64,000 nucleotides of DNA from an uncultured Sulfitobacter sp. (GTDB lineage: Bacteria; Pseudomonadota; Alphaproteobacteria; Rhodobacterales; Rhodobacteraceae). The translations under genes were made by a program, and so were the position numbers. The stretch spans positions 160,001-224,000 of the forward strand of contig CALFWM010000008.1 of NCBI GenBank assembly GCA_937928635.1, in the 5' to 3' direction. The stretch's first letter is position 1, and every line of letters starts with the position of its first letter. Positions 17,182 to 26,650 of this stretch are shown one piece after another. Below the pieces are notes generated by a model that saw only the letters and a program-made list of their open reading frames with translations, did no database searches and was not told the origin of the DNA.

Positions 17182-19029
17182 ATGGCCCACCCCGACCCCC
17201 ATATAAGCGAAAACGCACCCGTGATCCGGCAGCTGGATGATGCCGCAATCAACCGTATTGCCGCAGGCGAGGTGGTGGAGCGTCCGGCCTCAGCCGTCAA
17301 GGAACTGGTCGAAAATGCCATTGATGCGGGCGCGCAACGTATCTCCGTTGACTACGCGGATGGCGGCAAGACCCTGATCCGCGTTACGGATGATGGCTGT
17401 GGCATTCCGCCCGATGATCTGCCGCTGGCGCTGTCGCGCCATGCGACGTCCAAAATAGATGGCACCGATTTGCTCAACATCCACACCTTCGGCTTTCGCG
17501 GCGAAGCATTGCCGTCGCTGGGTGCGGTGGGTCGGCTGACCATCACCAGCCGCGCGGCAGGGCAGGTGGGTGCTGAGATTGCCGTCAACGGTGGGCGTAT
17601 GGAACCTGTCAAACCTGCCGCACTCAACAGCGGCAGCGTTGTCACCCTGCGCGATTTGTTTTTTGCCACGCCCGCGCGGCTCAAGTTTTTGCGCACCGAT
17701 CGGGCAGAGGCGCAGGCGATTGCGGATGTGGTCAAACGTCTGGCGATGGCAGAACCCTTTGTGCAGTTCGTGCTGCGCGGCGTGTCGGGCGATGGGCCGG
17801 GGCGCGAGGTGTTTCGCGCCGGGGCGGAACAGGGCGATATGTTTGCCGCGCTTCACGGGCGGTTGGCCGGTGTTCTGGGCCGCGAATTTGCCGACAACGC
17901 ATTGGCCATTGATGCGCAGCGCGAGGGGCTGCACCTGACCGGGTATGCTGCCCTGCCGACCTATTCGCGCGGCTCCGCCGTGGCGCAGTACCTGTTTGTG
18001 AATGGTCGCCCGGTCAAAGACAAAATGCTGATTGGCGCCCTGCGCGGGGCCTATTTTGATTTCCTCAGCCGCGACCGGCACCCAGCGGCGGCACTGTTTA
18101 TCGACTGTGATCCGACGCTGGTGGATGTAAACGTGCACCCGGCCAAATCAGAGGTGCGGTTTCGCGATCCGGGCCTTGCGCGCGGGCTGATCGTATCTGC
18201 CCTGCGTCATGCATTGGCAGAAGCCGGGCACCGCGCCTCCACCACGGTTGCAGGTGCCACGCTGGGCGCGATGCAGCCAGAGCAACCGGGCGCGCGGGTC
18301 TATCAGATGGACCGGCCCAGCCTTGGTGCACGCAAAGCTGCCTTTTCCGGTCAAGCGCCTGAACCGGGGTTTGCGGAAACCTCTGGCATGTGGGGCCGGG
18401 TCGAAACCCCTGCCGAAGACGCTGTGCAAACGACGGATGAGGCCCCTGATTATCCGCTGGGCACGGCGCGCGGGCAGGTGCACGAAAACTATATCATTGC
18501 GCAAACCGCAACCGGCATGGTGATCGTTGATCAACACGCCGCCCACGAACGGCTGGTCTATGAAAAGCTCAAAAACCAGATGGCTGAAAATGGCGTGGCC
18601 TCTCAGGCGTTGTTGATCCCTGAAATTGTGGAACTTTCAGCCAATGACTGCGCCCGCCTGCTGGAACTTGCAGAACCGTTGGGCAAACTTGGCCTTGGCA
18701 TCGAGGCCTTTGGCGGCACGGCCATCGCGGTGCGCGAAACCCCGGCCATCCTTGGCACCGTCAACGCCAAAGCGATGCTGCTTGATATTCTCGATGAACT
18801 TGCGGATCAGAACGACACGAACCTGCTGCAAGCCCGGATTGAGGCGATCCTCAGTCGCATTGCCTGTTATGGGTCGATCCGGTCGGGTCGCTGGATGCGC
18901 GCAGAGGAAATGAACGCCCTTCTGCGCGAGATGGAAGCGACGCCCCATTCCGGCCAGTGCAACCACGGGCGCCCGACGTATGTGGAGTTGAAGCTGACGG
19001 ATATTGAGCGGCTCTTTGGGCGTACATGA
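17182..19029 (+). CDS. mutL: DNA mismatch repair protein MutL
   Basis: The 615-residue ATPase couples mismatch recognition by MutS to strand incision. N-terminal GHKL motifs are NAIDAGAQ, DDGCGIPPDD and GFRGEALPSLG; the transducer region contains NGRPVKDKML and VDVNVHPAKSEVRF. The C-terminal dimerisation domain has QHAAHERLVYEKL and ACYGSIRSGRWM. A DQHAAHERLVYE sequence is present, but the typical zinc-binding endonuclease pair (DQHA(x)2E(x)4E with CPHGRP) is only partly kept, reading CNHGRPTY near the end. ATG 17182 gives the family-typical N-terminus. It overlaps rmuC by four bases. Confidence 0.95.
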   Translation: MAHPDPHISENAPVIRQLDDAAINRIAAGEVVERPASAVKELVENAIDAGAQRISVDYADGGKTLIRVTDDGCGIPPDDLPLALSRHATSKIDGTDLLNIHTFGFRGEALPSLGAVGRLTITSRAAGQVGAEIAVNGGRMEPVKPAALNSGSVVTLRDLFFATPARLKFLRTDRAEAQAIADVVKRLAMAEPFVQFVLRGVSGDGPGREVFRAGAEQGDMFAALHGRLAGVLGREFADNALAIDAQREGLHLTGYAALPTYSRGSAVAQYLFVNGRPVKDKMLIGALRGAYFDFLSRDRHPAAALFIDCDPTLVDVNVHPAKSEVRFRDPGLARGLIVSALRHALAEAGHRASTTVAGATLGAMQPEQPGARVYQMDRPSLGARKAAFSGQAPEPGFAETSGMWGRVETPAEDAVQTTDEAPDYPLGTARGQVHENYIIAQTATGMVIVDQHAAHERLVYEKLKNQMAENGVASQALLIPEIVELSANDCARLLELAEPLGKLGLGIEAFGGTAIAVRETPAILGTVNAKAMLLDILDELADQNDTNLLQARIEAILSRIACYGSIRSGRWMRAEEMNALLREMEATPHSGQCNHGRPTYVELKLTDIERLFGRT

Positions 19030-20264
19030 TTGATATCGCCGGTAAAACCTATGCCTTTGATGATCCCATTGTGATGGCGGCCCTTGCGGGGGCGGGGGTT
19101 GTATTGCTGGTCCTGATCCTGCTGGTCATGGCTGTGCGCGCGGCGGGGCGCTCTGCGCGGATGGCCGCGCCGCTGGGGCAGCAATTGCGTATGCTGGGGG
19201 GGCACGTTCAACAATTGGGGGCCGCGCAGGAACGTCTGCAAGGCGGGTTGCAAACCGTGTCAGACACCCAGGCCAATGCCCAGACCCAGGTGATCCAGAC
19301 GATGGAGGCGCGCCTGAACGCGGTCCAGCTACAGATGCAGGAACGTCTGGCGGATAATGCTACGCGGTCCGCACGTGCGCTGGCCGAGATGCAGGAACGC
19401 ATGAATGCAACGCTGCACGGGTCGTCCAAACAGACCACCACCAGCCTGACCCAATTGCAGGAACGTCTTGCCGCGATTGACAAGGCGCAGGACAACATCA
19501 CCAAATTGTCCGGCGATGTGCTCTCGCTGCAAGATATTCTCAGCAACAAACAGACGCGCGGGGCATTTGGGGAAATCCAGTTGATGGATATCGTTTCAAA
19601 GGCGTTGCCCACAGCCAGTTATGCGCTGCAAGCCACGCTTTCCAACGGGAAACGCGCAGATTGTCTGATCCACCTGCCCAACCCGCCCGGGCCCATCGTG
19701 ATCGACAGCAAATTTCCCCTGGAGGCCTATGAAGCCTTGCGCAATGCCGAAACGGAATATGCGCTCAAAGACGCGGTGGCCAAAATGAAAACCTCTGTCA
19801 GGGCGCATATCAGGGCCATTTCAGACAAGTACATTCTGGAAGGCGAAACCGCCGATGGCGCGTTGATGTTCCTGCCATCCGAGGCGGTCTATGCCGAATT
19901 GCACGCCAATTTCCCCGAGCTGATCCGCGAAGGGTTTGACGCGCGTGTCTGGATCGTCTCGCCCACCACCTGCATGGCCACGCTCAACACCATGCGGGCG
20001 ATTCTGAAAGACGCCCGCATGCGCGAACAGGCCGGGGCGATCCGCAAGGAGCTGGGTCTGTTGCACGGAGATGTAGAGCGTCTTGTGACCCGTGTGGGCA
20101 ACCTTGATCGTCATTTCGGCCAGGCCCGCAAAGACGTGGATGACATCATGATCAGCTCTGAAAAGGCCGCCAAACGCGCCGGGCGATTGCACAATTTTGA
20201 TTTTGAAGAACTGGCCAAGGAAGACAATCCAACCGTTGTTCCGCTGACCAAACCGGAACTTTAG
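19026..20264 (+). CDS. rmuC: DNA recombination protein RmuC
   Basis: A 412-residue protein with an N-terminal membrane helix (about residues 15-38), a long coiled-coil region rich in Gln, Glu and Arg (about 50-170) and the RmuC nuclease-like core: SNKQTRGAFGEIQLMDIV, LPNPPGPIVIDSKFPLEAYEAL, and MFLPSEAVYAELHANFPELI. RmuC limits inversions at short inverted repeats in enteric bacteria, a role that fits its coupling to mutL here (ATGA at 19026-19029). Confidence 0.93.
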   Translation: MIDIAGKTYAFDDPIVMAALAGAGVVLLVLILLVMAVRAAGRSARMAAPLGQQLRMLGGHVQQLGAAQERLQGGLQTVSDTQANAQTQVIQTMEARLNAVQLQMQERLADNATRSARALAEMQERMNATLHGSSKQTTTSLTQLQERLAAIDKAQDNITKLSGDVLSLQDILSNKQTRGAFGEIQLMDIVSKALPTASYALQATLSNGKRADCLIHLPNPPGPIVIDSKFPLEAYEALRNAETEYALKDAVAKMKTSVRAHIRAISDKYILEGETADGALMFLPSEAVYAELHANFPELIREGFDARVWIVSPTTCMATLNTMRAILKDARMREQAGAIRKELGLLHGDVERLVTRVGNLDRHFGQARKDVDDIMISSEKAAKRAGRLHNFDFEELAKEDNPTVVPLTKPEL

Positions 20265-20369
20265 GGGTGTAAAGGGGAAGGGCGCTAAACCTCTCCCCCA
20301 TTTTTAGTCTGGCCGCATCTGTCCGGCGTACTAGCTATACCAGACGATCAAACAGGACTGAAAATACCT

Positions 20370-21689
20370 ATGCCATTTGAAGCTGTGACCCACGGTGGCC
20401 CATTAGGCGCGCCGCCACCCCGTAAAATTGCCGTTATCGGTGCCGGAATATCCGGAATGGGGGCTGCAAATATGCTGGCACTTAATCACCATGTGACCCT
20501 GTTTGAAGCAGGCGATGATCTGGGCGGGCACGCCCGTACCGTGGTTGCGGGCAAAAACGGTGATCAACCGGTCGACACGGGGTTTATCGTTTTCAACTAT
20601 GCAAATTACCCCCATTTGGCCGCGTTGTTCAAAGAGCTCGACGTGCCGGTGGTGAAATCCAACATGAGCTTTGGGGCTTCAATTGATGGCGGGCGGTTGG
20701 AATATGCGCTGACCAGCATCCCGGCCTTTTTTGCCCAGCCCAAGAACGCCCTGAACCCTGCGTTTTTGCGCATGGTGCGCGATATCTTTCGGTTCAACAA
20801 ACACGCGCTTGAAATCGCCAGCGATCCCGCCTTGACCATTGGCGGTTTCCTCGATGCGCTTGGGGCAGGCAGCTATTTCCGCAAATACTATCTGGCACCC
20901 CTGTCCGGCGCGATCTGGTCGACACCAACAGAAAAGATCATGGATTTTCCGGCTTATGCCATGATCAACTTTTTCCACAATCACGGGCTGCTGGGGTACT
21001 CCGGTCAGCATCAGTGGTACACGGTAGAGGGCGGATCACGGCAATATGTGAACCGGCTTGAAACGCAGCTGCGCAACCGGGGTGTTCAAATTCGCCTGAA
21101 TGCGCCTGTCGCCTGGGTGCGGCGCGGCTTGCAAGGCCCGCAGGTGCGCGCCATGGCTGGTGACTGGGAGAGCTTTGATGAGGTCATCTTTGCCACACAT
21201 TCCGATGACACCTTGCGACTGCTCAGCGATCCCTCCGCGCAAGAAACCAAGGCGCTGGGTGCGATCCACTATCAACCGAACGATGTGATCCTGCACGCGG
21301 ACGAACGCATGATGCCAAAGCGGCGCAGCACCTGGGCGTCCTGGGTTTACACGGAAGACAAAAATGCGGTCAGCGAACGTATTGATCTGACCTATTGGAT
21401 GAACTCGTTACAGCCGATCCCGATGGATGATCCGCATTTTGTAACCCTCAACACCAAACGCGAAATCCGCCAAGAGCTGATTTACGATCAGGTCACTCTG
21501 CGCCATCCGGTCTATGATCTGGAAGCGCTGGCCGCCCAAAAAGAGATCACCGGCTTTAACGGCACGCAGAACACTTGGTTTTGTGGTGCCTGGATGAAAC
21601 AGGGCTTTCACGAGGATGGTTTGGCAAGCGCGGTGGACGTTGGGCATGCGCTTGAAAGATCTGCCGCCATGCCGTTGGTGGCTGAGTGA
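20370..21689 (+). CDS. FAD-dependent amine-oxidase-like oxidoreductase
   Basis: The 439-residue flavoprotein has an N-terminal dinucleotide-binding motif IAVIGAGISGMGAANML followed by the GG doublet region LFEAGDDLGGHARTV. It belongs to the NAD(P)-binding Rossmann/amine oxidase family found next to DUF1365 and cyclopropane-fatty-acid synthase genes in many Proteobacteria. FCGAWMKQGFHEDGLASAVDVGHAL near the C-terminus is typical of that branch. It opens a five-gene operon with stop-start overlaps; substrate oxidation on a membrane lipid is an inference from this neighbourhood. Confidence 0.88.
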   Translation: MPFEAVTHGGPLGAPPPRKIAVIGAGISGMGAANMLALNHHVTLFEAGDDLGGHARTVVAGKNGDQPVDTGFIVFNYANYPHLAALFKELDVPVVKSNMSFGASIDGGRLEYALTSIPAFFAQPKNALNPAFLRMVRDIFRFNKHALEIASDPALTIGGFLDALGAGSYFRKYYLAPLSGAIWSTPTEKIMDFPAYAMINFFHNHGLLGYSGQHQWYTVEGGSRQYVNRLETQLRNRGVQIRLNAPVAWVRRGLQGPQVRAMAGDWESFDEVIFATHSDDTLRLLSDPSAQETKALGAIHYQPNDVILHADERMMPKRRSTWASWVYTEDKNAVSERIDLTYWMNSLQPIPMDDPHFVTLNTKREIRQELIYDQVTLRHPVYDLEALAAQKEITGFNGTQNTWFCGAWMKQGFHEDGLASAVDVGHALERSAAMPLVAE

Positions 21690-22450
21690 GCAAGACGCGC
21701 GTTGAACATATCGCGGGCCACACATACCACGGGCGCAAAGGCGATGTAGAAAACGCATTTCGCTATGGCATCGACTATGTGCTGCTCGACGCGGAGGCCG
21801 AGCCGAAAACGCCCCTGTTGTTTGGCCGCAATCGGGCGGGGCTCACCTCGCTTTTTGACAGTGACCATGGCGGGGCACCCAAACAGGGGCGCGGGGCGGC
21901 ATGGGTGCGCGAAGTGCTCGCACAGCATCAGATCAACGGCGTGAAGCGCATTGAATTATTGGCGCAACCGCGTGTGTTGGGCCATGTTTTTAACCCGGTC
22001 AGTTTTTGGCTGTGCCGGGACACGCGCGGGGATTTGGCCGCTGTGATCGCAGAGGTCAGCAATACTTATGGCGACCGGCATTCCTACCTGTGTCAGCGCT
22101 CTGACAAACACCCCATTGGGCCGCAAGACCGTGTGCAGGCCAACAAGATCTTTCATGTCTCGCCGTTCCAACCGGTGGAGGGCAGCTATACGTTTCGGTT
22201 CGATATCACGGCAGACCGTGTGGGCATCTGGATCGACTATACTGCCGGAAATGGCGGGTTGATCGCGACCTTGGCTGGCAAACGCGCGCCCCTGACCAAT
22301 GTGAGTATCTTGCGCGCGCTGCTTCGCCGTCCCTTTGGCGCGCGGCGTGTTCTGGCGTTGATCCATTGGCAGGCGTTGAAACTTTGGTGGAAAGGAGCGC
22401 TGTTTCGCAACCGTCCATTGCCCCCCGAAAAGGAAATCTCGCGCGGATGA
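21686..22450 (+). CDS. DUF1365 family protein
   Basis: A 254-residue protein starting with GTG 21686 inside the previous stop. Typical DUF1365 motifs are HRRK-like HIAGHTYHGRKGDVENAFRYGIDYVLLD, RIELLAQPRVLGHVFNPVSFW, EVSNTYGDRHSYL and KIFHVSPFQPVEGSYTFRF. The biochemical role of the family is not established, but it is consistently next to FAD oxidoreductase and CFA-synthase-like genes. Here the CFA synthase that normally follows is absent and an MFS gene comes next with a four-base overlap. Confidence 0.9.
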   Translation: MSKTRVEHIAGHTYHGRKGDVENAFRYGIDYVLLDAEAEPKTPLLFGRNRAGLTSLFDSDHGGAPKQGRGAAWVREVLAQHQINGVKRIELLAQPRVLGHVFNPVSFWLCRDTRGDLAAVIAEVSNTYGDRHSYLCQRSDKHPIGPQDRVQANKIFHVSPFQPVEGSYTFRFDITADRVGIWIDYTAGNGGLIATLAGKRAPLTNVSILRALLRRPFGARRVLALIHWQALKLWWKGALFRNRPLPPEKEISRG

Positions 22451-23682
22451 GCGCGCTTGGCCTCAGATTACCCTCTTACGCCCTGTTTGCTTCGCTTTTG
22501 GCGGCGGCGGGTCTGCCGATCTACATTCATGCGCCAAAATTCTATGTTGACGAATACGGCGTATCGCTGGCCGCCCTTGGGACGATCCTTTTTGGACTAA
22601 GACTGCTGGACGTGGTGCAAGACCCGCTGCTGGGCCGCCTGTCAGAGGTATTGCGCCATCATCGCGGTGTGGCTGTCGCCATCGCAGCCATGATCATGGC
22701 GGTTGCGATGCTGGGTCTGTTTGCCGTGACGCCGCCCCTGGCCCCGGTGATGTGGTTTGGGCTGATGCTGACGCTGGTGTTTTCCGCATTCAGCTTTCTG
22801 ACCATCTGCTTTTACGCACAAGGTGTCGCTAAAGCGGATGCCCTACCCGGCATGGGCCATTTGATGCTGGCGCGCTGGCGCGAAACAGGATCGCTGCTGG
22901 GGGTCTGTGTTGCCTCTGTTGCGCCGGTTGGGCTGGGTGTCTGGATGGGTGCCCCCTTTGCCGGGTTTTCCGTTGGCTTTGCGATTTTGGCACTGGCGGC
23001 GGTGGTGGCCATGCGGGGGGAATGGCATGCCGCAGACCTGCCAGAGGCGACAGGATTTGCTATCATTCTGCGCGATCCGGTCGCGCGCCAATTGCTGTTG
23101 ATCGGTCTGGTGAACGCTGCTCCTGTGGCGGTCAGCTCCACCTTATTTCTCTTTTACGTCGAAACTGCTCTGGAGGCACCGGGCTGGGAAGGGCCGCTGT
23201 TGCTGCTGTTTTTTCTGTCTGCGGCAGTGGCCGCACCTTTTTGGGGAAAATATGCGGAACGATTTGGGGACCGGCGCGTTTTACTTTCAGCGATGGTGTT
23301 GGCGATCTTTGCTTTTGGCGGGGCGGTGTTTCTGGGGGCAGGCGACAAATGGCTGTTTGCGTTGGTCTGTTTGGCCTCCGGCGCGGCCATGGGCGCAGAC
23401 CTGACACTGCTGCCCGCCATGTTTGCAACAAGGATGGCGAAAATTTCACCGTCCGCTGCCGAAGGTTTTGGCCTTTGGTCATTTGTGGGGAAATTCACAT
23501 TGGCCTTGGCCGCGATTGGTCTGCTTCCGCTGTTGGAAGGGGCCGGGTTAGAAAGCGCGCCTGCGCGCAGCCCTGAATCGGCGGTAAGTCTGCTGGTGTG
23601 GCTTTACGCGGGCCTGCCTTGCGTGTTGAAGGTGTTGGCCATCGTCTTGTTGGTCCGGTTAAATGATGGAAAGGACGGTTAA
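22447..23682 (+). CDS. MFS/GPH-type membrane transporter
   Basis: This 411-residue protein has about twelve hydrophobic segments and looks like the MFS_2 (glycoside-pentoside-hexuronide) group: LPIYIHAPKFYVDEYGVSLAALGTILFGLRLLDVVQDPLLGRLSE near the N-terminus carries the conserved D-P-L-x-G-x-x-S/D segment. A cargo cannot be assigned; members in this lipid cluster may act on membrane lipids. ATG 22447 overlaps the DUF1365 stop by four bases. Confidence 0.82.
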   Translation: MSALGLRLPSYALFASLLAAAGLPIYIHAPKFYVDEYGVSLAALGTILFGLRLLDVVQDPLLGRLSEVLRHHRGVAVAIAAMIMAVAMLGLFAVTPPLAPVMWFGLMLTLVFSAFSFLTICFYAQGVAKADALPGMGHLMLARWRETGSLLGVCVASVAPVGLGVWMGAPFAGFSVGFAILALAAVVAMRGEWHAADLPEATGFAIILRDPVARQLLLIGLVNAAPVAVSSTLFLFYVETALEAPGWEGPLLLLFFLSAAVAAPFWGKYAERFGDRRVLLSAMVLAIFAFGGAVFLGAGDKWLFALVCLASGAAMGADLTLLPAMFATRMAKISPSAAEGFGLWSFVGKFTLALAAIGLLPLLEGAGLESAPARSPESAVSLLVWLYAGLPCVLKVLAIVLLVRLNDGKDG

Positions 23683-24239
23683 TGGAGATCTTCGTTTGCA
23701 TCATTATCGGATTCACCCTTTGTCTGGGGGTGGTCATGTTCCGTCGGGCTTATGGCGAATTTCCGGGCCAGTCCCCAACGGACTATGTGGATGATTGCCT
23801 TTCTTTTGACCTCAAGGAACGTCTGAATGGTAAAATGATCTGTGAAGGGGTCATTTTTGGCCCATTGGGGCGGATGACCTCCAGTTTTGTAGCAGATTTT
23901 GACATTTCATGGGACGGCGATGTGGGTGTGCTCACCGAACACTTTCGCTATGATGATGGCTCCACCCAGATGCGGGAATGGACAATCACCATGGGCCAGG
24001 GTGATGATTTTACAGCCACGGCACCTGATGTGCCGGGGACGGGAAAAGGGATGCAATGTGGGGCGACTGTTCAGATGATTTACCCGATCAGGCTGCCCGA
24101 TGATGCGGGTGGCCACGTGTTGCGAGCGATTGACTGGATGTACCTGACGCCTGACGGCACCATCATCAACCGCAGCCAGTTTCTCAAATTTGGCATTCGC
24201 GTTGCCGAACTGGTTGCCACAATCAGGCCGGTGGTCTGA
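23682..24239 (+). CDS. DUF3833 family protein
   Basis: The 185-residue protein has an N-terminal membrane segment (about residues 2-20) and a beta-rich domain with DLKERLNGKMICEGVIFGPLGRMTSSFVADFDISWDG, EHFRYDDGSTQMREWTIT and DWMYLTPDGTIINRSQFLKFGIRVAELVATI. These match DUF3833, a family of unknown function that travels with DUF1365 and CFA-synthase genes. One base is shared with the MFS stop (TAATG) and one with the following SDR start. Confidence 0.85.
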   Translation: MEIFVCIIIGFTLCLGVVMFRRAYGEFPGQSPTDYVDDCLSFDLKERLNGKMICEGVIFGPLGRMTSSFVADFDISWDGDVGVLTEHFRYDDGSTQMREWTITMGQGDDFTATAPDVPGTGKGMQCGATVQMIYPIRLPDDAGGHVLRAIDWMYLTPDGTIINRSQFLKFGIRVAELVATIRPVV

Positions 24240-24970
24240 TGCGGGATTGGGCCGGCAAACGGTATTGGCTGGTGGGTGCCAGCGACGGTCTTGGCGCGGC
24301 CTTGGCAGGCGCGATGAGCAGGGCGGGCGCCGAGGTAATCCTGTCGGCACGTTCCGAGGACAAGTTGATTGCCCTTGGCGCCACGCTGCCCGGTCGCGCA
24401 TCCGTTCAGACCATTGATGTCTCTGACAATGACAGTGTCATTGCCGCAGCACAGGCCGTAGGTACAGTGGACGGCGTTGTCTTTTTGGCAGGCGTTTACT
24501 GGCCTTTTTCGGCCAAAGACTGGAACGCAGACAAAGCCAACGCGATGGCAGACATCAATTTAACCGGATTGATACGCGTGATGGGGCAGGTTGTGCCTGC
24601 GATGGTGGCGCGCGATTCAGGGCATATCGTGATCACATCCAGCCTGTCGGGGTTTCGGGGTTTGCCCGGCTGCATCGGGTACACGGCGGCAAAGGCGGGC
24701 ACCATGTCACTGGCCGAATGCATGTATGCGGATTTGCGTAAAACGGGTGTCGAGGTGCAGGTGGTGAACCCCGGTTTCATCAAAACCCAATTGACCGCGC
24801 GCAATGACTTTTCCATGCCCTTCCTGATGGAACCCGAAGAGGCCGCGCAGCAAATGCTGGATCACATGGGTACGGATCGTTTCAAAAAGAGCTTTCCCTG
24901 GATTTTTTCGATGGTTTTTCGTGTGTCCCAGTTCTTCCCGGATTGGCTGTATTACCGGATTTTCAAGTAG
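24239..24970 (+). CDS. Short-chain dehydrogenase/reductase
   Basis: A 243-residue SDR with cofactor motif VGASDGLGAALA, the catalytic serine in ITSSLSGFRG and the YxxxK pair in GYTAAKAGTMS. The C-terminal segment (FKKSFPWIFSMVFRVSQFFPDWLYYRIF) is hydrophobic and could associate with membranes. It ends the five-gene operon starting at 20370, so an acyl or lipid-derived carbonyl is a plausible substrate, but none is shown. Confidence 0.9.
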   Translation: MRDWAGKRYWLVGASDGLGAALAGAMSRAGAEVILSARSEDKLIALGATLPGRASVQTIDVSDNDSVIAAAQAVGTVDGVVFLAGVYWPFSAKDWNADKANAMADINLTGLIRVMGQVVPAMVARDSGHIVITSSLSGFRGLPGCIGYTAAKAGTMSLAECMYADLRKTGVEVQVVNPGFIKTQLTARNDFSMPFLMEPEEAAQQMLDHMGTDRFKKSFPWIFSMVFRVSQFFPDWLYYRIFK

Positions 24971-24972
24971 CG

Positions 24973-26022
24973 TCAGCCAGCATCGCGGTGGGTTTGGAAA
25001 ACGGCGCGCGCACGGGCCCAGACCCCGTTTTCATCGCTTTGCAGTATGCACAATGTGGGCAGGAGCTGCCTTGCATAATCCTCTGAACTTTCCAGCGGCA
25101 ACATGGAGGGCAGATTGTCGATAGCCATTACATCCAGGGGTGGCGCGTCATGCACCCGCGTGGCAGGAGCGGCCCAGGTTGTTGTGGCACCGTAGACCTG
25201 CACAGGGTTAAAGGCGCTGTCCGGGTCGCACGCGATATCACCAATGACCCGCAGTGCACGTGGAGCGCTGGGCGCATCGGGGCGCACAAAGGCCGGGGTT
25301 TCGGGGCCCGCGAGAATGCAGTTGATAAACAATTCAAAGTTCAGAATCTCCGGAAACGGGCCACCATGGGAGGTTTCGGCCATGTCCCACCCGGTTGTGG
25401 GGATATCCATCGCGCGGCACAGATCCTTGGCCCCCGTGCCCACCCGGCCCAATGCGCCGACAATAAGGGCTCTGGGCGGATCAAAAGGCGCGCGTTCTGC
25501 CCGCAAGGCCGCTGTCATGGCATCTGCTGTTTCAAAAGGGGTGACGGGCGGGCAAATGCCGCCGTGCTGTTGAGCGATCCAGCATTTTAATGTCACAGCC
25601 GCACCCGCAAACCCCGCCCAATAGCCAAAGGCCGCAACCCGTCGGCCCGTTGCATCGGTGAGGTATTCCAGATCAAGCAAGGTTCCGCCGCCCGCTTTGA
25701 AGCGCTCCAGCAACACGCGCCCTGCGGATTGCCCTTTGTAGGCATGGCCAAACATGATGTGGCTGTGCAGCAACGGCGTGCCATCCGCCGGCAGTTCTTT
25801 GAGGCCAAAGATGATCGCATCGCGCGGCGCGGTTTGCCAGCTGTGCGGGGGCACGATGGTGCATCCCGCTGTCGCATAGGCCTGCGTTGGGATGATACGG
25901 TCCTCTGAGGCCTCTACCGTGACCTTGATGCCGCGCGCCCGCAAATCTGCGGCCCCGGCAGGGGTTAGCCCCACACGGCGTTCATTGTCGCGGCTTTCGC
26001 CCCGGACCCAAAGGTGGATCAC
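24973..26022 (-). CDS. Saccharopine dehydrogenase-like oxidoreductase
   Basis: The 349-residue protein resembles the NAD-dependent, lysine-forming saccharopine dehydrogenases of the alanine dehydrogenase/PNT superfamily. Visible features: WVRGESRDNERRVGLTPAGAADL at the N-terminus, IFGLKELP, the histidine motif HSHIMFGHAYKGQ, a dinucleotide-binding region (ALIVGALGRVGTGAKDLC) and FINCILAGPETPAFV. Its true substrate in bacteria may be lysine plus 2-oxoglutarate. It ends three bases after the SDR stop on the other strand and overlaps the GST gene by four bases. Confidence 0.88.
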   Translation of the reverse strand: MIHLWVRGESRDNERRVGLTPAGAADLRARGIKVTVEASEDRIIPTQAYATAGCTIVPPHSWQTAPRDAIIFGLKELPADGTPLLHSHIMFGHAYKGQSAGRVLLERFKAGGGTLLDLEYLTDATGRRVAAFGYWAGFAGAAVTLKCWIAQQHGGICPPVTPFETADAMTAALRAERAPFDPPRALIVGALGRVGTGAKDLCRAMDIPTTGWDMAETSHGGPFPEILNFELFINCILAGPETPAFVRPDAPSAPRALRVIGDIACDPDSAFNPVQVYGATTTWAAPATRVHDAPPLDVMAIDNLPSMLPLESSEDYARQLLPTLCILQSDENGVWARARAVFQTHRDAG

Positions 26023-26639
26023 AACATGCCTTTGGCGCGTATGGATTGCACGCTTGCGCGGCTTTCCATCTTGGTCAGAAACGCGGCGATTGCGGGGAAA
26101 CCAGCGGGGTCAACACCGTCGCCCTGCAACCAGTTGCACACCAGAAAGGCGTATGGGTCTGCCAGACTGAACGTATCGCCCAGGACTAAATCCCCGCGCA
26201 GGCAATCGCTTTGAACGTAGGCGGCGCAATCGGCCATGGTCTGGGGGACTTTGGCACGCATGTCATCCCAGCTTGATTGCTGATCCGCCCAGCGGCTGCC
26301 CCGCATCTTGTGGGCATGTGCAACGTGCATGGTGGAGGCGAGGTAATACATCACGCTGCGCATATGTGCGGCCTGCTCCGGGTCTGCTGGGATCAACCCG
26401 GATTGCGGCGCAAGGGCGGCGACATATTCCAGCACCGCGCCGGTTTCTGTCAGGATTGAACCGCTTTCAGTGACCAATGCTGGCACCCGCCCCTTAGGGT
26501 TGATTGCAAGGTATTCAGATTTGGTCTGTGCAGCATTGGCAAAGTCCACTTTGATGGGTTCATAAGGCAGTCCGGCCTCTTCCAATGCGATGGCAGCAGC
26601 GATCGAAATTGTGCCAGTGGCGTAGTAGAGTTTTAACAT
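26019..26639 (-). CDS. Glutathione S-transferase family protein
   Basis: A 206-residue two-domain GST. The N-terminal thioredoxin-like domain starts MLKLYYATGTISIAAAIALEEAGLPYE and has the conserved cis-proline and glutathione-contact motif NPKGRVPALV and ESGSILTETGAVLEYVA. The C-terminal helical domain contains DTFSLADPYAFLV. ATG 26639 is preferred to the one 15 bases upstream because it gives the usual N-terminus. It overlaps the saccharopine dehydrogenase-like gene, so both are probably translated from one message. Confidence 0.9.
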   Translation of the reverse strand: MLKLYYATGTISIAAAIALEEAGLPYEPIKVDFANAAQTKSEYLAINPKGRVPALVTESGSILTETGAVLEYVAALAPQSGLIPADPEQAAHMRSVMYYLASTMHVAHAHKMRGSRWADQQSSWDDMRAKVPQTMADCAAYVQSDCLRGDLVLGDTFSLADPYAFLVCNWLQGDGVDPAGFPAIAAFLTKMESRASVQSIRAKGML

Positions 26640-26650
26640 CTCATGTCCTT

